In this document: piece after piece, positions 1-5,247 of the stretch
Numbering within the stretch: position 1 is the first letter of the stretch
Layout: each line of letters begins with the position of its first letter
Assembly: GCA_002506425.1 (NCBI GenBank)
Contig: DAXO01000011.1
Span: 201-5,447 of the forward strand
Direction: 5' to 3'
Origin: Methanomassiliicoccaceae archaeon UBA480
GTDB taxonomy: Archaea > Thermoplasmatota > Thermoplasmata > Methanomassiliicoccales > Methanomethylophilaceae
Length of the DNA stretch: 5,247 bases
The notes under the pieces: model-generated
The model's input: the letters and a program-made list of their open reading frames with translations, nothing else
Databases searched by the model: none
Told to the model about the DNA's origin: nothing
Position numbers and translations under genes: made by a program

Positions 1-2
1 TG

Positions 3-170
3 GCCGCCTACGAGGACAGCGGCATAGTCGTGGACGACACCGTCTTCACCGACGACCCCTTCAGCTTCTATCGATGCGCGCCGACCTTTTCGGTATGTGT
101 GCTTCGCTGTGCACATAAGTTAGTTATCCTTTCGAGATATTGGAACATACATCCAAAGGAGGATGGATGA
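3..170 (+). CDS. 3' end of an unidentified upstream gene (partial)
   Basis: This frame is open from the left edge to a TGA at 168-170. Its first ~22 codons look genuinely coding: an acidic stretch with the pattern AAYEDSGIVVDDTVFTDD and mostly C or G at third positions, as in the other genes here. After about position 70 this signature fades: Cys, Leu and Arg codons become mixed and AT-rich. The true gene may therefore have ended nearby in the native sequence, or the tail may be degenerate. If the frame is used to its TGA, it overlaps the next gene's ATG (163) by 8 nt, compatible with translational coupling. The opposite strand is also open here (from an ATG at 116 down to the left edge), but its codon use is less convincing. 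No family is recognisable from so short a piece. Confidence 0.4.
   Translation, partial: AAYEDSGIVVDDTVFTDDPFSFYRCAPTFSVCVLRCAHKLVILSRYWNIHPKEDG
155..162 (+). promoter_or_regulatory. Strong Shine-Dalgarno directly abutting the ATG at 163
   Basis: AAAGGAGG is a near-perfect anti-SD match but leaves no spacer before the in-frame ATG at 163. Better-spaced starts at 167 (ATG) and 171 (GTG) lie in other frames. The next in-frame ATG is at 208, with a weaker GGGAG at 195-199 eight bases upstream. The site supports translation starting near here but does not settle which start is used. Confidence 0.5.
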
Positions 171-810
171 GTGTTTCCGGTTCCGGGATTCGAAGGGAGT
201 GGACGCGATGGCCGCAGCCGACGGCAGAACAGGACAGGTGCGCCGCGTTTCGAGGCAGTGCACATGCCCTTATTGCGGCGGCTGCTTCGGCCTCGACGAC
301 GACGGATTCGCTCCTCCGAGGGTCACGGAGTACAACTGCAGATGCATCCGCTGCGGTCACGCATGGAGGAGCCGTTCCGAGGACCCCGCCAAATGCCCCG
401 GATGCGGCACCGTCTGGTGGAACACCCGTCAGAGGAGGTGCAAATGCTCCCGCTGCGGCCACGAATGGTCCCCGCGCGGGGCCGGCGTTCCCCTGAGATG
501 CCCTTCATGCAAATCCCGTGACTGGGATTCATCGGCCGTGCGCGACGATGCGCCGATCGAGCAGGTGGAGGACCCCGTAGTCCTCCGCAGGAGATGGGTC
601 ATGAGGAAGTACGAGTCCGGAGACGGATGCGTGGACATAGCCTCCGAGACCGGAGTGGCCCTTCTCGAGATCATCCGCATCGTCATGGAGGAGACCGGAA
701 GGCCCCATCCCAGGCTGCGATTTACCTTGGATACTGCATTTTTCCAGATTGGACACCCCTGCGGTAAGGATTGGCGGTGCCCGTTATATCGCCTTCCGGA
801 GGTTCTCTAA
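163..810 (+). CDS. Zinc-ribbon / helix-turn-helix protein, putative transcriptional regulator
   Basis: The 215-aa product is cytosolic, with no signal or membrane segment. It carries a half knuckle CPYC (C35/C38). Two full zinc ribbons follow: C61/C64 with C78/C81, and C95/C98 with C113/C116. Each first knuckle reads CxxCGHxW, and the second ribbon ends CPSCKSRDW. Residues about 141-180 (RRRWVMRKYESGDGCVDIAS then ETGVALLEIIRIV) look like a helix-turn-helix. Zinc ribbons joined to a short HTH are common in small archaeal DNA- or RNA-binding proteins, so a regulatory role is inferred; the target is unknown, though the exported-protein cluster downstream is a candidate. The start could be ATG 163 or ATG 208 (200 aa); all full ribbons are kept either way. 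The last 29 residues (from nt 721) use AT-richer, atypical codons and may be read-through of a lost stop. Confidence 0.72.
   Translation: MDECFRFRDSKGVDAMAAADGRTGQVRRVSRQCTCPYCGGCFGLDDDGFAPPRVTEYNCRCIRCGHAWRSRSEDPAKCPGCGTVWWNTRQRRCKCSRCGHEWSPRGAGVPLRCPSCKSRDWDSSAVRDDAPIEQVEDPVVLRRRWVMRKYESGDGCVDIASETGVALLEIIRIVMEETGRPHPRLRFTLDTAFFQIGHPCGKDWRCPLYRLPEVL
784..789 (+). promoter_or_regulatory. Possible archaeal TATA element upstream of the exported-protein cluster
   Basis: TTATAT stands out in GC-rich surroundings. A TATA box here would place transcription start near 810-815, giving a leader of about 45 nt before the ATG at 859. It overlaps the end of the zinc-ribbon reading frame. No clear BRE is visible, and short AT motifs occur by chance, so this is tentative. 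Confidence 0.25.
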
Positions 811-840
811 ACATTGTCAGCGGCCGCTATGGACGGCCGG

Positions 841-849
841 AAAGGAGGT
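841..849 (+). promoter_or_regulatory. Shine-Dalgarno fixing the start of the 979-aa surface protein
   Basis: AAAGGAGGT sits nine bases before the ATG at 859. This pairing is far better than anything directing initiation inside the upstream in-frame extension, and it yields an N-terminus (MNSK followed by a hydrophobic run) typical of an export signal. It decides the start at 859 rather than the in-frame TTG at 814. Confidence 0.75.
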
Positions 850-858
850 TGTCATAAG

Positions 859-3798
859 ATGAATTCGAAGCTTGTCGCCCTGCTCCTCGCGATCGTGGTG
901 GTCGCCGGAGGCGTGGGCGCATACGCCGTCCTGGGAGGGGACGGAGGAGGGAAGGGCGGAGGAACAGCGGAGCCGCCGGCCCCGGCGCCGCAGCCGGAGC
1001 CGATCCCGGAGAGCGGAGCGATCTCGGCGACGGGATACTCCGCGTCGTTCGATGTATCGCTGTTCGGCACCGGTCTCAGGGATGTGAGATGCCCCGCGAA
1101 CATGACCGCATCGGTCTCCGGCTCCTCGGTGGATTTCTACGGCATACCGGATGGGAGGACCGAGCTCACAGCCCTGTACTCAGATGGAAGATCGGCAACG
1201 TTCTCGATCGACGCATCCGCCGGCTCAGTCAGCATCGATGTCGGAGGGAAGGAGGCGCAGGCCGACGCGAGATTCGTCTACCAGTTCTCCGGCGGATCAG
1301 ACTGGGCATACTGGACCGGGAACCTCGGTTCTCCGGGAGTCACCGATTCGGCGACGCCCATCACTTCGGATAGGATGAAGGAGCTGTGGAAGGTCCAGGA
1401 GTACGTCGACGGCGGCTCTTCCAACTGGAAGACCCCCGGCTCCGCCGTATGCGTCGGAAGCTACACCTACTACTACAACGCCGCGGATTCGAGGCTCCAC
1501 TGCGTGGTCACCTCCACCGGGGAGGAGGTCCTGTCCGTGTTCTGCGAATCCAGGTCCGTCTACAACATGGCGATCGCCTACGGAGACGGGAAGATCTTCC
1601 TTCCTGCGAAGACTTCCGACGGCACCGTCCTGCACGCATACGACGCCTATACGCTGAAGCAGCTCTTCGTCTCGGAGCCCGTCTCCGGAGGGGAGCTTCA
1701 GGGCGCTATAGTATGCCGCGACGGCAAGGTCTTCTTCGGAACATACGAGGGAGCCTTCGCATGCTTCGACACGACCGATACGGACTCAAGCCGCGGGGAC
1801 GAGACCGTGTCTCCGAGGTGGCTCGTCCAGGGAGAGGGCTGGTATAACATGGTGCCGGCGTTCTTCGACGGATTCTGCGTCATCGTCGAGAAGGGATACT
1901 CCGCAGGAGGCGCCACTGCGCATTCCGTCGATATCGAGACCGGAGCGGTTCTCGACAGCATATCGTTCGACAGGGAGTACTGCGTCGCAGGCCCCGCTTC
2001 GAACGACGACAGGGTGTTCATACCTCTCAACAGGCTCACGGACAGGGACGTCACGGATCCCGATTCCAACAGCGGCAAGACGCTCACCATACGCTCCTAT
2101 GCCATGGGGGACGACGGCTCCTTCAAGGAGGAGACCGAGAAGACGTGGTTCTCGAGCACCACGGACGGCGGAACCCAGTCCATTCCGGTGATATGGAACG
2201 GAAGGATGTACATCGGAGGGGGAGGCGCGACCCTGGGCTCGAACGAGCCGTTCACTGTCATCGACGTGGAATCCGACGGGACGATGACCACCGCATACAC
2301 CGTGCCCGAGCTCAAGACCAAGGGCACCGCGACGATCACCACGGCCTATTCGGGAACCGACGGGGCCGTCTACATCTACCTCATCGAATACGGGAAGGTC
2401 AAGCCCGGAGAGGCGAGCACCAGCACGAAGGGTTCGGCGGACATCTTCTGTCTCAGGGACTCCCCGGGACAGAAGAGGGCCGACATCGTGTTCAAGGTCT
2501 CCCCCAGCGTGGACCAGTTCGCATACCAGTCTTTCACCATATCTCCTGACGGCTACCTCCTCATCAGGAACGATTCCACGCTCCTGTGCTACGGGGACCC
2601 GTCCCGCTCGTACGAGGCGGAGGATCTGGAGAAGGCGATCGCCAGGATCCTGTCCGATTCATCCAACGGAAACGTGAATGCGGCAGATGTCCTGCGCGCA
2701 GAGTCGAGATACTCGGCCATGTCGGACAGCGGCAGGGCTTCCGTATCCAACTACGCGGATCTCCAGTCGCGCTATCGCACGGTGACCTTCGTCCTCGGAG
2801 AGGAGGAGGTGGACGTGCGCTTATTAATCGGATCCAAGGTGCTCGTGCCCCCGGTCAGCATTCCCGACGGGAAATCCGTGACGGGATGGACCTGCGACGG
2901 CAGGGCATGGAGCATCGATTCAGACCGCGTAGCAGGCGACATGAGATTGATCGCTATCACAGCCGACTCGTTCGATGTCGAGTTCGATTCGAACGGAGGA
3001 TCCGATGTCGCTCCCGTGGAGGTCGCTCCCGGACGCCCGCTCGGCTACGTCCCGGAGCCTGTGCGCGCAGGCTACACGTTCGACGGATGGATGTCCGGCG
3101 ACACGAGATACGTTCCGCAGGAGACCGTCGTATCTTCCGATCTGCTTCTGAAGGCCGTACAGCTCAAGGACAGCACCGTGAAGTTCGATCCGAACGGAGG
3201 GACGATCTCCGAAGGCTCCGCGAGCATGACGGTCACGCAGGGAAGGCCGATGGGTGAATTGCCCGTCGCCAAGCTCGCGGGATACACATTCGCCGGATGG
3301 TACTCCGACGGCGTACAGTTCACCGCGGAGACGATTTATCCGTACGACAGCGGCATCACGCTCAAGGCGAAGTGGGTGGAGAACCAGGCCAGGACCGTGG
3401 GAGGGAACGGATTCTACATAACCGGTGACATCCCGGAGGATTTCGAGCTCTCGTTCGCCAAGATGCCCGACGTAACGTCCAAGCAGACCACCATGCTGAA
3501 GGAGGCGGCGGGAGGAACCGCCGACTGCTTCATGATCGGCCTGTACGGGGACGGATTGGATTCAAGCAAGGAGTTCAAGGTCCAGCTTCCCGTCGGAAAG
3601 CAGCTCAACGGGAAGACCGTCGCCGTTCACTATTATATAAGCAACAACAAGGCCCCGTATGTCGAAACGGTCGAGGGGGTCGTCGAAGATGGGGTCCTCG
3701 AGGTCTCGATAAAGGGAAGCCCCACGAGGCTCGGGATGGAGTTCGCATTCTCCATCCAGACGGGAACCGATCTGAAGAACCACGAGGTCATGATATGA
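859..3798 (+). CDS. Exported surface protein: PQQ-like beta-propeller plus InlB B-type repeats
   Basis: The product is 979 aa and probably faces the cell exterior. Residues 5-25 form a hydrophobic signal or anchor; AYA at 21-23 could be a cleavage site, and there is no lipobox Cys. A Gly- then Pro/Glu-rich linker (26-53) follows. From about 149 (WAYWTGN...GVTDSATP...LWKV) to about 580 it resembles PQQ-like beta-propeller proteins, with recurring blade strands such as DGKIFLPA, DGKVFFGT and NGRMYIGG. Residues 585-640 are helical (EDLEKAIARIL...ESRYSAMSDSGRASVSNYADL), like spacers in bacterial surface proteins. Three InlB B-type (Flg_new) units follow: a degenerate one (640-704) and two good ones (705-771 and 772-842) with FD[SP]NGG and AGYTFxGW. 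The C-terminal ~135 residues look beta-rich (NGKTVAVHYY...VEGVVEDGVLEVS). No catalytic motif is seen, so ligand binding or adhesion is inferred. Its TGA overlaps the next ATG. Confidence 0.85.
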   Translation: MNSKLVALLLAIVVVAGGVGAYAVLGGDGGGKGGGTAEPPAPAPQPEPIPESGAISATGYSASFDVSLFGTGLRDVRCPANMTASVSGSSVDFYGIPDGRTELTALYSDGRSATFSIDASAGSVSIDVGGKEAQADARFVYQFSGGSDWAYWTGNLGSPGVTDSATPITSDRMKELWKVQEYVDGGSSNWKTPGSAVCVGSYTYYYNAADSRLHCVVTSTGEEVLSVFCESRSVYNMAIAYGDGKIFLPAKTSDGTVLHAYDAYTLKQLFVSEPVSGGELQGAIVCRDGKVFFGTYEGAFACFDTTDTDSSRGDETVSPRWLVQGEGWYNMVPAFFDGFCVIVEKGYSAGGATAHSVDIETGAVLDSISFDREYCVAGPASNDDRVFIPLNRLTDRDVTDPDSNSGKTLTIRSYAMGDDGSFKEETEKTWFSSTTDGGTQSIPVIWNGRMYIGGGGATLGSNEPFTVIDVESDGTMTTAYTVPELKTKGTATITTAYSGTDGAVYIYLIEYGKVKPGEASTSTKGSADIFCLRDSPGQKRADIVFKVSPSVDQFAYQSFTISPDGYLLIRNDSTLLCYGDPSRSYEAEDLEKAIARILSDSSNGNVNAADVLRAESRYSAMSDSGRASVSNYADLQSRYRTVTFVLGEEEVDVRLLIGSKVLVPPVSIPDGKSVTGWTCDGRAWSIDSDRVAGDMRLIAITADSFDVEFDSNGGSDVAPVEVAPGRPLGYVPEPVRAGYTFDGWMSGDTRYVPQETVVSSDLLLKAVQLKDSTVKFDPNGGTISEGSASMTVTQGRPMGELPVAKLAGYTFAGWYSDGVQFTAETIYPYDSGITLKAKWVENQARTVGGNGFYITGDIPEDFELSFAKMPDVTSKQTTMLKEAAGGTADCFMIGLYGDGLDSSKEFKVQLPVGKQLNGKTVAVHYYISNNKAPYVETVEGVVEDGVLEVSIKGSPTRLGMEFAFSIQTGTDLKNHEVMI
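2776..3384 (+). repeat. Three tandem InlB B-type (Flg_new) repeat units within the surface protein
   Basis: Two clear units (2971-3171 and 3172-3384) each begin with a VxFD[SP]NGG strand and include an AGYTFxGW motif followed by a strand such as LLLKA or ITLKAKW. Their first strands are also alike at DNA level: 2980-2999 and 3181-3200 match at 18 of 20 bases. The segment 2776-2970 has the same layout (RTVTFVLGEEEV, then SVTGWTCDGRAW, then MRLIAI) but lacks the NGG and GYTF hallmarks, so it appears to be a decayed or divergent first unit. The fold is a small beta-grasp-like extracellular module in bacterial relatives. Confidence 0.75.
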
Positions 3799-4790
3799 AA
3801 GGCAGGACGATAGCGATAATCGCGCTCGCCGCCATCCTGGTGTGCACCGCAGCCGCGGTCATCGCTCTCGGAGGAGACGGACGGGACGATGCGGAAGCCA
3901 AGGTGGTGGACGCCACCGTCTGGCTGGACGGAGGGGGAGAGCCGGAGAAGCTAGAAGGCTCCGGTGCTACCATGTCCGAGTTACTCGAATCGGCGCTGTC
4001 CGGCCACGATGTCGTCACGAGGAGCAACGGCAATATAGCGTCGATAGACGGCAGGGAGAACGTTCCACGCCAGTCTTCTTGGGCCGTGTTCGTCTGCTCC
4101 TCCCCCGGCGGGTGGACGGAATACAAGGGCTCGGATCTCGTGGATGGGATGACGCTGGCTGTCAGGTACTCCGACAGGGTCGTCGCCGAGGACGGAACGG
4201 TCTCCTACGAGAAGCCCGATATCCCGGTCAAGTACAAGGTATACTACTTCATCAAGGTCCAGGAGGGCGGGGATTCCACCGACTGGCTCCGCAGGATGCC
4301 TCTGTCGGAGGATGTGAAGCAGGAAGGGTTCTGGATCTCCGGAGAGGGGACCAACAACAACGAGGCCCTTGCGGATGCGGTTTCCAAGCTCTACGGCGTC
4401 GATGCCGTGAAGGTCGACGGGACGACTGAATCCCCTGTGGAGGGATCCGAATCCAAGCCGAGGATAAGTTACACCGAGTACGTGGTGGAGGGAAGGCCCG
4501 ATTTCTTCAAGTACGGCACGAGCCAGGACATGTACGGATGGTTCCTGATGTTCCTCGGGCAGAAGGATACCAAGAACCCGGACGGCTCCTACACGTACTG
4601 GACCCAGTTCAGCTACAACCCTGCCGCGAAGTCCCTGGACGACCCCGACTGCTGGGACTACAACGACTGGTCCTTCGGACTCTACGACATCTCCAAGTAC
4701 CGCTACTTCGGGCTGGTCCTGAAGAGCGGAATGGAGGACGACCGCTCTGGCGATCTGGGAACCCCGTCGGAGATCCCGGAGGGGCTCTGA
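3795..4790 (+). CDS. Membrane-anchored or secreted protein with a DUF4430-like domain and a Tyr/Trp-rich second domain
   Basis: The 331-aa product has an N-terminal hydrophobic segment (about 6-25) followed by GGDGRDD, much like the preceding protein. C17 sits in ILVC, which is not a proper lipobox. Residues 39-127 fit a DUF4430-like domain: GxTMSELLESAL, then GNIASIDG (79-86), W96 in a WAVFV strand, and DGMTLAVRYSD. DUF4430 (PF14478) is known from prokaryotic surface proteins and is related to the beta domain of transcobalamin. Residues about 143-312 form a second domain (YKVYYFIKV, GFWISGEGTNNNEALADAV, YGWFLMFLG, WDYNDWSFGLYDISKYRYFGLVLKS) that may be a diverged copy of the same fold. A GAGGT at 3784-3788 precedes the ATG by six bases, and the ATGA overlap with the upstream gene implies translational coupling. 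A binding role is inferred; the ligand is unknown. Confidence 0.85.
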   Translation: MKGRTIAIIALAAILVCTAAAVIALGGDGRDDAEAKVVDATVWLDGGGEPEKLEGSGATMSELLESALSGHDVVTRSNGNIASIDGRENVPRQSSWAVFVCSSPGGWTEYKGSDLVDGMTLAVRYSDRVVAEDGTVSYEKPDIPVKYKVYYFIKVQEGGDSTDWLRRMPLSEDVKQEGFWISGEGTNNNEALADAVSKLYGVDAVKVDGTTESPVEGSESKPRISYTEYVVEGRPDFFKYGTSQDMYGWFLMFLGQKDTKNPDGSYTYWTQFSYNPAAKSLDDPDCWDYNDWSFGLYDISKYRYFGLVLKSGMEDDRSGDLGTPSEIPEGL

Positions 4791-4794
4791 CAGC

Positions 4795-5247
4795 ATGCGG
4801 GCCCTCCGCATCAAGCTGGCCGCCTCCGTGGCGGTGATCGCCGCGGTGTTCATCGGCATCGCCGCGGTGGGGACCACGGATGCGGAGGACGACGCCGTCC
4901 AGGGGATGATGATAGACTTCGGCTACTGGGAGGTCGAATGGATCGAGATGACCTTCTCCGACGGGATGGACGGATACGATGCTCTGGAGGCCGCCTGCGA
5001 CATCAAGGGATACGACCTCGTCCTCCGTGACGACGGCACGATCGGGTCTATAAACGGCCAGTCCAACCTGGAGAACATCTCGTGGAGGATGCTCGTGGCA
5101 TCGGATGACGGCTCTTGGATTGAAGCCGATCCCACCTCGGTGGACGCGTCCGAACACCGCATACTCTGCTTCTCCCGCTGCTCCAGCGCCGATACGGCGA
5201 TGCCCGGAGTCGATGGGCCCGGATTCGGGCATCGCCGTATCGGCGCC
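4795..5247 (+). CDS. Exported protein with an N-terminal DUF4430-like domain (3' truncated by window end)
   Basis: The frame is open from ATG 4795 to the right edge (151 codons, no stop). GGAGGGG at 4778-4784 lies ten bases upstream, and only four bases separate this ATG from the previous stop, so it belongs to the same operon. Residues 8-25 are hydrophobic (LAASVAVIAAVFIGIAAV), a signal peptide or anchor. Residues about 40-129 resemble the DUF4430-like domain of the preceding gene: GYDALEAACDIKGY, DGTIGSINGQSN (80-91), W97 with a RMLVA strand, then a final RILCFSRC strand. What follows is unknown; a fused substrate-binding domain is possible, but nothing in the window shows one. The last ~20 codons cross a perfect inverted repeat, and its right arm encodes HRRIGA with CGC/CGT arginine codons unlike the AGG/AGA used elsewhere, so the end of this translation may not be native. 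Confidence 0.75.
   Translation, partial: MRALRIKLAASVAVIAAVFIGIAAVGTTDAEDDAVQGMMIDFGYWEVEWIEMTFSDGMDGYDALEAACDIKGYDLVLRDDGTIGSINGQSNLENISWRMLVASDDGSWIEADPTSVDASEHRILCFSRCSSADTAMPGVDGPGFGHRRIGA
5186..5246. repeat. Perfect 21-bp inverted repeat (hairpin) with a 19-nt loop
   Basis: The left arm (5186-5206, GCGCCGATACGG then CGATGCCCG) is the exact reverse complement of the right arm (5226-5246). A G-T wobble (5207/5225) and an A-T pair (5208/5224) extend it inward; the outer neighbours 5185 (A) and 5247 (C) do not pair. The loop contains the palindrome GGGCCC (5215-5220). It lies inside the third exported-protein gene and ends one base from the window edge. No run of T follows within the window, and it interrupts a frame that otherwise reads well, so a transcription terminator is not supported. 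Confidence 0.9.

Noticed and set aside
25..27. TAG in one frame near the left edge, considered as a pyrrolysine codon because the suspected order uses pyrrolysine
   Set aside because: That frame has no coding-like codon use on either side and soon hits another stop. No in-frame TAG occurs in any supported gene.
1..116. Divergent minus-strand gene starting at an ATG at 116 and running off the left edge
   Set aside because: The frame is open, but codon choice is poorer than the plus-strand frame over the same bases, and no SD is evident. It cannot be fully excluded.
814..858. In-frame upstream extension of the surface protein from TTG 814, with GGAGGT at 798-803
   Set aside because: It would put a charged 15-residue leader before a canonical signal segment. 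The AAAGGAGGT at 841-849 with ATG 859 is a much better initiation site.
2586..3257. Plus-strand alternate-frame ORF of 223 codons
   Set aside because: It lies inside the surface protein in another frame, is Arg-rich and without domains, whereas the main frame carries clear repeats.
3843..3845. Cys17 of the 331-aa protein as a lipoprotein attachment site
   Set aside because: The context ILVC lacks a small residue at position -1, and the Cys lies in the middle of the hydrophobic segment, not at its end.
3981..4877. Long open frame on the minus strand (298 codons)
   Set aside because: It is antisense to two well-supported genes, crosses the gene boundary, and its product is Arg/Val/Pro-rich with no motif. 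This is typical of a shadow frame in GC-rich DNA.
4609..5232. Minus-strand open frame of 207 codons beginning in the inverted repeat
   Set aside because: It is antisense to the operon with low-complexity Arg/Gly composition. Its resemblance to the plus-strand end (HRRIGA) is simply due to the inverted repeat.
5186..5247. Inverted repeat as an intrinsic transcription terminator
   Set aside because: No T-run follows within the window, archaeal termination relies mainly on T-tracts rather than hairpins, and the repeat interrupts an open coding frame.

Overview
The window is GC-rich (by eye close to 60 %), with third codon positions mostly G or C. Arginine is written mainly as AGG/AGA and glycine mainly as GGA. 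The genes carry strong Shine-Dalgarno sites of the AAAGGAGGT type. Together with a CxxCGHxW zinc-ribbon/HTH protein, secreted proteins with InlB-type repeats and DUF4430-like domains, this points to a host-associated Methanomassiliicoccales archaeon (Methanomethylophilaceae-like). The assignment is an inference from style and gene content; no marker gene is present.

Layout: positions 3 to about 70 look like the 3' end of an unidentified gene whose reading frame stays open to 170. An AT-richer stretch (about 85-155) leads to a zinc-ribbon/HTH protein (163-810), probably a small DNA-binding regulator; its last 29 codons look less coding than the rest. A short gap with a TATA-like element (784-789) and a strong SD (841-849) precedes a co-directional cluster of three exported proteins. 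These are a 979-aa surface protein with a PQQ-like beta-propeller and InlB B-type repeats (859-3798), a 331-aa anchored protein with a DUF4430-like domain plus a Tyr/Trp-rich second domain (3795-4790, ATGA overlap with the gene before), and a third exported protein with a DUF4430-like domain (4795 to beyond the window end).

The three cluster genes are tightly packed (overlap, then a 4-nt gap), each has an N-terminal hydrophobic export/anchor segment, and none encodes an enzyme I can recognise. The simplest reading is an envelope ligand-binding or adhesion module. DUF4430 is related to the C-terminal beta domain of transcobalamin, so capture of a small ligand such as a corrinoid is an attractive but unproven idea.

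The most unusual non-gene signal is a perfect 21-bp inverted repeat (5186-5206 / 5226-5246) at the window's right edge, inside the third exported-protein gene. It may be a real hairpin or inversion site, or a fold-back artefact at a contig end. The codons in its right arm look foreign to the gene.
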